Assembly: GCA_023259235.1 (NCBI GenBank) | Contig: JAHFQQ010000226.1 | Location: 1 to 5,504, forward strand | DNA from: Polaromonas sp. | GTDB lineage: Bacteria > Pseudomonadota > Gammaproteobacteria > Burkholderiales > Burkholderiaceae_C | Direction: 5' to 3' | Length of the DNA stretch: 5,504 nucleotides | Shown here: positions 1-5,504 of the stretch, one piece after another | Layout of the letters: every line of letters begins with the position of its first letter | Position numbering within the stretch: the stretch's first letter is position 1 | Translations under genes and position numbers: made by a program | The notes under the pieces: model-generated | The model's database searches: none | What the model saw: only the letters and a program-made list of their open reading frames with translations | What the model was told of the DNA's origin: nothing

Positions 1-354
1 TTGACCGAGTACGACGCCGCCGATGCCGCGCGCCAGCGGTTGGGCTATCCAGACATCGCACCAGCATTGCTTACCCTGTCGGCACCGCAAGCGTTTGTAC
101 ATGTCGAGCGCGTCGCCCGTGCGATGGGATGGGAGATTGTTGCCGATGACCCCAACGAGATGCGCATCGAGGCGACGGCGACCACATTGCTGTTCGGCTT
201 CAAGGACGACATCGTCATCCGGGTTACGCCCAGCGGCAGTGGCAGTCGGGTCGACCTGCGCTCGCTGTCTCGCATAGGGGGCAGCGACTTCGGCGCGAAT
301 GCCAACCGGATTCGTGTCTTCCTCGAGAAGCTCGGGGCGGATGTGAGCGCTTGA
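1..354 (+). CDS. DUF1499 family protein, 5' end probably outside the window
   Basis: The reading frame is open from the first base and ends in TGA at 352-354, giving 117 residues. It matches the DUF1499 family as I know it: a YPDI motif at residues 16-19, FGFKDD at 65-70, and the signature run RVDLRSLSR followed by GSDFGANANRIR at about 83-105. The biochemical function of the family is not established. Many members carry this domain as the C-terminal soluble part of a small membrane protein. The first codon is TTG, which could formally be a start, but the residues before YPDI resemble the linker that follows the membrane segments in longer relatives. I therefore infer that the gene begins upstream and that this TTG encodes Leu. 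No membrane segment is visible in the part present. The next gene lies on the opposite strand, so the two are convergent. Confidence 0.85.
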   Translation: MTEYDAADAARQRLGYPDIAPALLTLSAPQAFVHVERVARAMGWEIVADDPNEMRIEATATTLLFGFKDDIVIRVTPSGSGSRVDLRSLSRIGGSDFGANANRIRVFLEKLGADVSA

Positions 355-576
355 CGGTCGAATACGGCCAACCGGGGACGTACGAATCAAACTCTCCGCT
401 TGACGTCGGGTACGTAGCAAGCGGCCACGCACGGGTTACCACGGCCTCGGGTGCCCCAACAGCGGACATTCGCTACTCAGCTTCCCAACCCCGCAAGCGG
501 ACCAGGCGTTGGCAAAGAAACCACTACTTTCCGTTATGAGGTGAGCTGTTTATATTTTTGTTTCTTGCGAGGCACA
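355..576. other. Intergenic gap between convergent genes
   Basis: This 222-bp stretch separates the DUF1499 gene from the end of the vsr-like gene. Short open frames cross it on both strands, but they show no recognisable domain, ribosome binding site or conserved motif. A short T-rich run lies near 550-563, without a convincing GC-rich stem before it, so I do not call a terminator. I see nothing else in it. Confidence 0.5.
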
Positions 577-927
577 CTATGCTAAAAATCTCCGTAGCCT
601 CGCCGCCATCGCGTCAAGATTGCTCGTTTGACATTCCCAGATCGTCATTACGCCCCAGCCGTCAGCCCGAAGCCGCCGAACGGCACGGGAGTCCCTGCGC
701 TGGTTCCTACCAATCTTGTTAGTCCAATAGTCGAGATTCGACTTTGGAAGCCTGCCATCCTTGCATCCCGCGTGCCCATGCCAGAAGCAGCCATGCACGA
801 AAATGACCTTCTTCCGCGCAACGAACACAAGATCGGGGCAACCCGGAAGTGAGCGCCGATGAAGTCGGAATCGATATCCGAGGCGATGGACAAGCGAACG
901 CACCGCCAACTCCGGATTACCGTCACG
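577..927 (-). pseudogene. vsr: Very short patch repair (Vsr) endonuclease, 5' end disrupted
   Basis: Vsr nicks DNA 5' of the T in T:G mismatches that arise by deamination of 5-methylcytosine, and normally works beside a Dcm-type methyltransferase. Numbered from the in-frame TTG at 909, the 110 visible residues carry the family core. LPGCPD contains D26 (E. coli Asp51). HGCFWH contains H39 (His64), zinc ligand C41, intercalating F42 and W43, and H44 (His69). They are followed by H46 and C49 as zinc ligands, W62 (Trp86), D73 (Asp97) and zinc ligand C93 in IWEC. Homology continues in frame upstream of the TTG as RDGNPE and then meets TAG at 928-930. The Glu of that segment sits 26 residues before D26, exactly as Glu25 and Asp51 do in E. 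coli. About 20 further N-terminal residues are missing from this frame. An ATG at 940-938 in another frame reads MSIV and may be the shifted remainder. No ribosome binding site supports TTG 909. No methyltransferase gene is visible. I judge the gene frameshifted or decayed. A start at TTG would give a product lacking the Glu. Confidence 0.8.
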
Positions 928-930
928 CTA

Positions 931-1234
931 CGATAGACATGGCCCATTGGGACCCGGACCAGCGTTCTATAGGAAACGGACCATTGCCCGTCTAACGCGG
1001 CTGTAGTTCCTCGGCCAGTTTTCATCCATCTCATTCATGCAAAGTTGAAGAAAACTCAAGCAAGTTCCGAGAACTGTTGAGCACCCAAACAAGCTCCAAT
1101 TTCCTCGGCCCCCGTGAATCGATCCAGCATCGAGTAAATAGAAAACCCATTTATATCTTTATAAATGCTATTAGTTATATAGCTGCAGGCGCTTTGCTGA
1201 CGGCGGCTAGCAGCCAATTTCGTTATAAACCCAG
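931..1234. other. Non-coding stretch, partly AT-rich
   Basis: About 300 bp between the broken vsr-like gene and the end of the gamma-glutamyltransferase gene. The left end (about 931-1000) probably holds the out-of-frame remains of the vsr N-terminus. From about 1030 the sequence becomes clearly richer in A and T than the surrounding genes, and it contains the inverted repeat at 1148-1167. Short open frames on both strands have no recognisable domain. I see no tRNA, transposase or integrase remnant. Confidence 0.6.
1148..1167 (-). terminator. AT-stem hairpin downstream of ggt, possible weak terminator
   Basis: CATTTATA (1148-1155) and TATAAATG (1160-1167) are perfect inverted repeats separated by 4 bases. 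On the minus strand the hairpin lies about 70 bases past the gamma-glutamyltransferase stop codon and is followed by GGGTTTTCTATTT, a broken T tract. That is the layout of an intrinsic terminator. However, the stem is almost entirely A:T and so is weak, and the T tract is interrupted. It could instead be a protein-binding site or chance symmetry in AT-rich DNA. Confidence 0.3.
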
Positions 1235-3127
1235 TCATTCCCCCAACACCACGCCTTCGCGCCGCGGGTCGGCGCCGCCCAGCCACAGCGACGCTCCATG
1301 GGCCTGGCCGCGTGCGATGGCTTGCAGGCCGCTGGTCATGTTCATCTCGCGCACTTCGGCGCCGCGCGCCTTGAGCGCCTCGACGGTGGCGGGTGCAAAG
1401 CGGTTTTCCTCCAGCAGTGTCGGGCCGCCCAGTGAGCCGAAGTTGGGCAGGTCGATGGCCTGCTGCGGCAGCAGGCCCCAGTTCAGCACGCCGTAGAGCG
1501 TTTTGGCGGTGTAGTGAATGATCAGCGCGCCGCCCGGGCTGCCGGCGCTCATCACGAGCTGGCCGCTGGCCTTGTCAAACACCAGCGTGGGGGCCATTGA
1601 TGAACGCGGCCGTTTGCCGGGCTGCACGCGGTTGGCCACTGGCGCTCCATTGGCGTCCGTGGGGGCGAAACTGAAATCGGTCAGCTCGTTATTGAGCAGA
1701 AAACCATCGACCATCTGGCGCGCGCCGAAGGCGTCTTCGATGGTGGTGGTCATGGCGACTGCATGGCCCCAGGCATCGACGATGCTGATGTGGCTGGTGC
1801 CGTATTCGGGTTGCCCGGCCATGGGCGCATAAGCGCTTTTCATGCCACCGGGGTTGCCGGGTTTGGCGGTCTTCATGCTTTGGCCGCCGGGCTGTTGCTG
1901 GATCAGTTTGGCGCGTTCGGCCAGATACACGGGGTCGAGCAGGCTCATCCAGCTGCCGCCCGGTGGCTGCACAAAATCGGGATCGGCCAGGTACTGCGCA
2001 CGGTCGGCAAAGGCCAGGCGGGATGCCTCGGTGTAGAGGTACAGCCAGTCAGCCGACGGCGTGGGCGCGAGAGTGCCGTGGATGCCGCCCATGCCGGTTA
2101 CCAGCGGCAGCGTCGCCGCGTTGGTGTTGTTCAATATGCCCAGGATCTGCCCGATGGCAATCGCGCCGGAACTGGGCGGTGGCATGCCGCAGATCCGGTA
2201 GTCCCTGGCTTGGGCGCGGTAGTCGTGGCAGATCGGTTCGCGTTTTTTGGCCTGGTAACCGGCCAGGTCGCGCAGGCTCAGACTGCCGGGGTTGCCTGGG
2301 TGGCCCCGCACCTTGCGCACAATCGCCCGGGCAACATCGCCTTCATACAAGGCTTTGGAGCCAGCGGCGGCGATCTTTTTCAGCACATCGGCCAGCGGCT
2401 GGTTGCGAAGGGTAGAACCCGTCTCAAGCGGCTCGCCGTTGGGCTGGTAGAAGTAGGCGGCGGCCACCGGGTCTTTCTTCAGGTACTGCTCGGTCTTGAG
2501 CAAGGCGTTGAGGCGCGCACTGACTTTGAAGCCGCCCTCGGCCAGCGTGATGGCGGGCACGAACAATTGCGCCCAGGGCAGCTTGCCGTACTGCTGGTGC
2601 GCCATTTCCAGCATGCGCACCGTGCCCGGCACGCCGACAGCACGGCCGCCGACCACAGCGTCGATAAACGCCATGGGTTTGCCGTCGGCACCAAGGAAGA
2701 GTTTTTCGCTTGCTGCCGCAGGGGCGGTTTCGCGGCCGTCAAAGGCTTCGACGGCCCGGCCGTTGTAATGCAGCAGGAAAGCACCGCCGCCCAGGCCGCT
2801 CGATTGCGGCTCGACCAGCGCCAGCACCATCTGCACGGCAATGGCGGCGTCAACGGCCGAGCCGCCGGCCTTGAGCACCTGGTAGCCGGCGTCGGTAGCC
2901 AGCGGGTTGGCCGCAGCAACGGCAAATTTCGACGCGGCCCAGCCGGGTTTTTCGGTGTAGCCCGAAGCGCCCTCGGGCTGCTGCGGGACGCTGTAGGTGA
3001 AGGGTGGGGCCGATGCGCAGCCTGCCGCCAGCAGGGTGGCCGCGAGCGCTGCGGCAACAAGCCGGGCGGCGCGGCAGTTCACTATTTGTTTAATAAAATC
3101 GGCCTTTCGCCCAATCGATCCGGGCAT
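1235..3127 (-). CDS. ggt: Gamma-glutamyltransferase, probable lipoprotein
   Basis: This N-terminal nucleophile hydrolase cleaves the gamma-glutamyl bond of glutathione and related compounds and transfers the glutamyl group to water or amino acids. It acts outside the cytoplasm. The 630 residues begin with a hydrophobic segment (about 23-35) ending in LAAGC, with Cys37 as a probable lipid anchor. R132 in GRE corresponds to the alpha-carboxylate-binding Arg114 of E. coli. Self-cleavage is expected before T444 in YGTSH, giving a small subunit of 187 residues. T462 (E. coli Thr409), E481 and D484 in LLNNELTDF, S509-S510 in RPRSS, and G532-G533 in GSPGG complete the active site. E464 stands where E. 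coli has Asn411, and the loop between DFS and KRP is four residues shorter than in E. coli. The start is uncertain. ATG 3127 has no ribosome binding site. GTG 3082 (codon 16) would give a neater signal peptide beginning MNCRAARL, with Cys at 22. The gene lies 48 bp after the dehydrogenase gene and may share its transcript. Confidence 0.96.
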   Translation of the reverse strand: MPGSIGRKADFIKQIVNCRAARLVAAALAATLLAAGCASAPPFTYSVPQQPEGASGYTEKPGWAASKFAVAAANPLATDAGYQVLKAGGSAVDAAIAVQMVLALVEPQSSGLGGGAFLLHYNGRAVEAFDGRETAPAAASEKLFLGADGKPMAFIDAVVGGRAVGVPGTVRMLEMAHQQYGKLPWAQLFVPAITLAEGGFKVSARLNALLKTEQYLKKDPVAAAYFYQPNGEPLETGSTLRNQPLADVLKKIAAAGSKALYEGDVARAIVRKVRGHPGNPGSLSLRDLAGYQAKKREPICHDYRAQARDYRICGMPPPSSGAIAIGQILGILNNTNAATLPLVTGMGGIHGTLAPTPSADWLYLYTEASRLAFADRAQYLADPDFVQPPGGSWMSLLDPVYLAERAKLIQQQPGGQSMKTAKPGNPGGMKSAYAPMAGQPEYGTSHISIVDAWGHAVAMTTTIEDAFGARQMVDGFLLNNELTDFSFAPTDANGAPVANRVQPGKRPRSSMAPTLVFDKASGQLVMSAGSPGGALIIHYTAKTLYGVLNWGLLPQQAIDLPNFGSLGGPTLLEENRFAPATVEALKARGAEVREMNMTSGLQAIARGQAHGASLWLGGADPRREGVVLGE

Positions 3128-3175
3128 AAGCAGCTATCAGAAAAGTAGTATTCTGCGCTTGCGGCGGAGGCCGGC

Positions 3176-3934
3176 CTAACGCGGCGCCAGGCGGATCGCG
3201 CCGTCCAGTCGGATCACTTCACCGTTGAGCATGTCGTTTTCAAAAATGTGCTGCGCCAGTTTGGCGTAGTCCTGCGGCGTGCCCAGGCGGCTCGGGAAGG
3301 GGACCGACGCGGCCAGCGAGTCCTGCACTTCCTGGGGCATGCCGAACATCATGGGTGTGCCGAAGATGCCGGGCGCAATCGTCATGTTGCGGATGCCGTT
3401 GCGTGCGAGGTCGCGGGCGATCGGCAGCGTCATGCCGACGATGCCGCCCTTGGACGCGCTGTAGGCGGCCTGGCCGATCTGGCCGTCGTAGGCCGCCACC
3501 GAGGCGGTGGAGATCAACACGCCGCGCTCGCCGGTGGCTTCAGGCTCGTTCTTGCACATGGCGTCGGCAGCCAGGCGAATCATGTTGAAGCTGCCGATCA
3601 GGTTGACGGTGATGGTTTTGCTGAACACCGCCAGGCTGTGCGCGCCGCTTTTACCCACGGTCTTTTCGGCCGGGGCAATCCCGGCGCAGTTCACCAGCCC
3701 CATCAGCTTGCCCATGGAAACGGCCTTGGCAACCACCGCCTGGCCGTCGGCTTCCTGGCTCACATCGCACTTGACGAAGGCACCGCCAATGTCTTTGGCG
3801 ATGGCCTCGCCTTTTTCAGCCTGCATGTCGGCAATGACGACTTTGCCGCCTTTGGCCGCCAGCATGCGTGCCGTGCCTTCGCCCAGACCGGACGCGCCGC
3901 CGGTGACGATAAATACTTTGCCTGCGATTTCCAT
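3176..3934 (-). CDS. Short-chain dehydrogenase, type II 3-hydroxyacyl-CoA dehydrogenase family
   Basis: The 252-residue protein is a classical cytoplasmic short-chain dehydrogenase. It shows the nucleotide-binding TGGASGLG at 11-18, D36 at the end of the second strand (which favours NAD over NADP), NCAG at 82-85, and the catalytic set N111, S145, Y158 and K162 (YSASK). The stretches TASVAAYDGQIGQAAYSASK and GMTLPIARDLARNGIR are hallmarks of the HSD17B10-like group. That group oxidises 3-hydroxyacyl-CoA esters to 3-oxoacyl-CoA in fatty acid and isoleucine breakdown. The exact substrate cannot be read from the sequence. I place the start at ATG 3934 because family homology begins there and AAGGAA lies 7 bases upstream. 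The frame stays open to an ATG at 4009, but those 25 extra codons have no family match. It is the first gene of a probable pair with gamma-glutamyltransferase. A perfect palindrome about 85 bp upstream of the start suggests regulated transcription. Confidence 0.93.
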   Translation of the reverse strand: MEIAGKVFIVTGGASGLGEGTARMLAAKGGKVVIADMQAEKGEAIAKDIGGAFVKCDVSQEADGQAVVAKAVSMGKLMGLVNCAGIAPAEKTVGKSGAHSLAVFSKTITVNLIGSFNMIRLAADAMCKNEPEATGERGVLISTASVAAYDGQIGQAAYSASKGGIVGMTLPIARDLARNGIRNMTIAPGIFGTPMMFGMPQEVQDSLAASVPFPSRLGTPQDYAKLAQHIFENDMLNGEVIRLDGAIRLAPR

Positions 3935-3941
3935 GAGGTTG

Positions 3942-3947
3942 TTCCTT
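3942..3947 (-). promoter_or_regulatory. Ribosome binding site deciding the dehydrogenase start
   Basis: On the minus strand AAGGAA lies 7 bases before ATG 3934. It fits the Shine-Dalgarno consensus and supports the 252-residue start over the longer frame beginning at 4009. Confidence 0.75.
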
Positions 3948-4002
3948 GAAGTTGAGAGGTTGAAAAAGAAGACTCGAAAACATGCTGGGTCAGGGCGCGG
4001 CC

Positions 4003-4034
4003 ATAACACTCTGCTGCCTTGACGTTGACGTCAA
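4003..4034 (-). promoter_or_regulatory. Candidate promoter of the dehydrogenase gene with a long spacer
   Basis: On the minus strand TTGACG (4034-4029), inside the palindrome, resembles a sigma-70 -35 box. TGTTAT (4008-4003) matches four of six -10 positions. The spacer is 20 bases, longer than the usual 17 but typical of promoters activated by MerR-family regulators, whose operator lies between the two boxes. Transcription would start about 60 bases upstream of the dehydrogenase ATG. The assignment rests on pattern only. Confidence 0.35.
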
Positions 4035-4040
4035 CGTCAA
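4019..4040. promoter_or_regulatory. Perfect 22-bp palindrome, probable operator
   Basis: TTGACGTTGAC (4019-4029) is followed directly by its exact reverse complement (4030-4040), with no mismatch and no spacer. Each half repeats TTGAC, so the site holds four half-sites in nested symmetry. It lies in the 153-bp region between the divergent dehydrogenase and patatin genes, 84 bp from the first start and 47 bp from the second. Palindromes with an ACGT core are, as I recall, used by MerR-family (LiuR-type) and some TetR-family regulators of acyl-CoA and branched-chain amino acid catabolism. The identity of the regulator is inference, and no regulator gene is in the window. Confidence 0.75.
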
Positions 4041-4087
4041 TTATGTCCCATGCCAACAACCGGTAGGCGGCAGGCAAAATACTGGCC

Positions 4088-5098
4088 ATGCAAATGCAAA
4101 CTTTCTCCCATGAACCTGCCGCCGGACTGCGCGCTCGCGCAGCACTGCCGGTCGAGCTGCGCCGTGGCGCGTGGGCGCCATCGCTAAAAAACCCGTGCCA
4201 TCTCCTGCTGATGCTGCTCCTGCACGTTTTGTTGCTGGCCGGTTGCGCCACCCCGCCCAGCGGCCCGGCCGTCGCGCCGCCAGCAGCGGCCATTGCGACG
4301 CCGAGGAAGCCTTTGAAAATTGGCCTGGCACTGGGCGGTGGCGCGGCGCGCGGCTTCGCGCATGTCGGTGTGATCGAAGTGCTGGAAGAAGCCGGCTTGC
4401 GGCCGCAACTGGTGGTGGGCACCTCGGCTGGCAGCCTGGTCGCCGCGCTTTACGCCAGCGGCAAAACCGGTGCGCAATTGCAGCAGGCCGCGCTCAATAT
4501 GGAAGAGGTTGCCATCACCGACTGGATGCTCCCCGTTATTGGCCGCGGCGTGTTTCGCGGCGATGCGCTGGCCCGCTACGTCAATGACATGGTGGCCGGC
4601 CGGCTGATTGAAAACATGGCCATGCCGCTGGGCATTGTGGCGACCGACCTGAACAGCGGGCAGGCGGTGCTGTTCCAGCGCGGCGACACCGGCACCGCCG
4701 TGCGCGCGTCCAGTGCGGTGCCGGCGGTGTTTGTGCCCGTCAGGATCAATGGGCACGAGTACGTTGATGGCGGGCTGGTGTCGCCGGTGCCGGTGCACTT
4801 TGCGCGGCAGATGGGTGCAGATGTGGTGATTGCCGTTGATATCTCCAGCCCGCCCGAGGGCAACCCGGCCGGCGACACGCTGCAAATTTTGCTGCAGACC
4901 TTTGCCATCATGGGCAAGAGCATCAACCGGTACGAACTGAAAGATGCCGACGTGGTGGTGCAACCATCGCTCGCTGGCTTGAAGAGCGCCGATTTTTCGG
5001 CCCGGCAACACGCGATCGACGCCGGCCGGGCCGCGATGCTGGCGGCGCTGCCTGCATTGAAGGCCAGGCTGGCGGCAGGAGTGGCGCTGGCCCGCTAG
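4088..5098 (+). CDS. Patatin-like phospholipase, probable lipoprotein
   Basis: This is a 336-residue serine acyl hydrolase of the bacterial patatin/RssA-like group, which cleaves acyl chains from lipids with a Ser-Asp dyad. The oxyanion-hole motif GGGAARG is at 83-89, the nucleophile elbow GTSAGS at 111-116 has Ser113, and DGG at 227-229 has Asp227. The spacing between them fits the family. A leucine-rich hydrophobic segment (38-50) ends in LLAGC, so Cys53 is a probable lipid anchor and the enzyme would act on a membrane facing the periplasm. The stretch before the hydrophobic segment is unusually long (about 37 residues) for a lipoprotein signal. ATG 4088 and ATG 4094 (the repeated ATGCAA) are both possible starts, and neither has a strong ribosome binding site. 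The gene is divergent from the dehydrogenase gene and shares its control region. Its physiological substrate is unknown. Confidence 0.92.
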   Translation: MQMQTFSHEPAAGLRARAALPVELRRGAWAPSLKNPCHLLLMLLLHVLLLAGCATPPSGPAVAPPAAAIATPRKPLKIGLALGGGAARGFAHVGVIEVLEEAGLRPQLVVGTSAGSLVAALYASGKTGAQLQQAALNMEEVAITDWMLPVIGRGVFRGDALARYVNDMVAGRLIENMAMPLGIVATDLNSGQAVLFQRGDTGTAVRASSAVPAVFVPVRINGHEYVDGGLVSPVPVHFARQMGADVVIAVDISSPPEGNPAGDTLQILLQTFAIMGKSINRYELKDADVVVQPSLAGLKSADFSARQHAIDAGRAAMLAALPALKARLAAGVALAR

Positions 5099-5128
5099 CG
5101 TTTGCAGCGTGGTCCGCCATTCGCACCA

Positions 5129-5504
5129 TCAGGGGTTGTTGATGGCCTTGAGGATGCCGCGCACCGCGTTGCGGCTGTGCGCGCCAAAATTTCCCATCAA
5201 TTCCGCCAGGGCGCCGTCAAGACGTTCACGGTTGGCGGTGCTGCGACCGGCCATCTCGCTTACCAGGTTGATGCCGGACTCATTCACGCCAAAGTCAAAC
5301 GACGGATCGGAGACGTAACCCTTGGGCAAGGCTGCCATCAGCGTCTGTGACAGCTTGGGCCCGTAGGCTGAAGATTGAGCCGACACGACATCGCGCAGAT
5401 AGTTGTCCGACCACTCCGGGTAGTCGCGGTCCCTGGCGGGATTGCGCAGGGCCTTTTCAAGGGCAGTGTCCTGCTGGTTGCGCGCTGCGATTTGCAGCAG
5501 CCCG
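5129..5504 (-). CDS. Hypothetical protein, C-terminal part, 5' end outside the window
   Basis: The frame is open from the right edge to TGA at 5131-5129, giving 124 complete codons. A GTG at 5386-5384 would allow a short 85-residue form, but the same frame continues upstream without a stop through plausible residues such as EWSDNYLRD, so the gene almost certainly starts beyond the window. I do not recognise the family. The visible part is polar and probably mostly helical, with no membrane segment, no cysteine, and a C-terminus ending LKAINNP. It converges with the patatin gene, with only 30 bp between the two stop codons and no clear terminator hairpin there. Codon use matches the neighbouring real genes. 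Function unknown. Confidence 0.65.
   Translation of the reverse strand, partial: GLLQIAARNQQDTALEKALRNPARDRDYPEWSDNYLRDVVSAQSSAYGPKLSQTLMAALPKGYVSDPSFDFGVNESGINLVSEMAGRSTANRERLDGALAELMGNFGAHSRNAVRGILKAINNP

Noticed and set aside
224..469. Small minus-strand frame across the end of the DUF1499 gene
   Set aside because: No ribosome binding site or recognisable motif. Largely antisense to the DUF1499 gene.
351..539. Small plus-strand frame overlapping the DUF1499 stop
   Set aside because: No start signal, no domain, and low-complexity composition.
648..1034. Separate minus-strand open frame overlapping the vsr-like gene
   Set aside because: It has no domain and overlaps the vsr core in another frame. 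At most its upstream part reflects the frameshifted vsr N-terminus.
1763..3148. Long open frame (461 codons) on the plus strand opposite gamma-glutamyltransferase
   Set aside because: It is a codon-bias shadow of the minus-strand gene in GC-rich DNA. It has no family motifs, and the minus strand carries a complete active site.
3168..3177. 10-bp palindrome AGGCCGGCCT at the dehydrogenase stop
   Set aside because: Short and GC-only symmetry that is expected by chance in such DNA. No T tract follows, so it is not a terminator.
3248..3949. Open frame (233 codons) on the plus strand opposite the dehydrogenase
   Set aside because: Histidine- and glycine-rich antisense shadow with no domain. The minus-strand frame has all dehydrogenase motifs.
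3935..4009. N-terminal extension of the dehydrogenase to the ATG at 4009
   Set aside because: The 25 extra residues have no family counterpart, and AAGGAA lies correctly before ATG 3934.
4184..5011. Open frame (275 codons) on the minus strand opposite the patatin gene
   Set aside because: Histidine- and arginine-rich antisense shadow of a clear lipase gene.

Overview
The window looks like a piece of a GC-rich betaproteobacterial chromosome, most likely Burkholderiales/Comamonadaceae. I infer this from codon use, the high GC, and the comamonad-like look of the dehydrogenase and the two lipoprotein enzymes. No marker gene proves the taxonomy. There is no rRNA, tRNA, CRISPR array or transposase.

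Left part (1-1234): the end of a DUF1499 protein gene (1-354, plus strand; its 5' end probably lies outside the window) is followed by a vsr-type mismatch endonuclease gene on the minus strand (577-927). Its 5' end is broken. The zinc ligands and most catalytic residues are intact, but the N-terminal segment is cut off by a stop and a frame change. Next comes about 300 bp of non-coding sequence (931-1234) that becomes AT-rich and holds a perfect 8-bp-stem inverted repeat. This side looks accessory or eroded.

Central part (1235-4087): two minus-strand genes lie in tandem 48 bp apart. The upstream gene is an NAD-type short-chain dehydrogenase of the type II 3-hydroxyacyl-CoA dehydrogenase (HSD17B10-like) family (3176-3934). 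The downstream gene is a lipoprotein-type gamma-glutamyltransferase (1235-3127). They may be co-transcribed. Upstream of the dehydrogenase, in the region shared with a divergent gene, is a perfect 22-bp palindrome (4019-4040) built from repeated TTGAC half-sites. It is the strongest regulatory signal in the window.

Right part (4088-5504): a divergent patatin-like phospholipase with a lipoprotein signal (4088-5098) faces a convergent minus-strand gene of unknown function (5129 to the right edge, 5' end missing).

Working together: the palindrome sits where an operator could control the acyl-CoA dehydrogenase and perhaps the lipase, which would link lipid hydrolysis to acyl-CoA oxidation. That link is inference. 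I see no clear new multi-gene system here. The items most worth following are the palindrome and the broken vsr gene.
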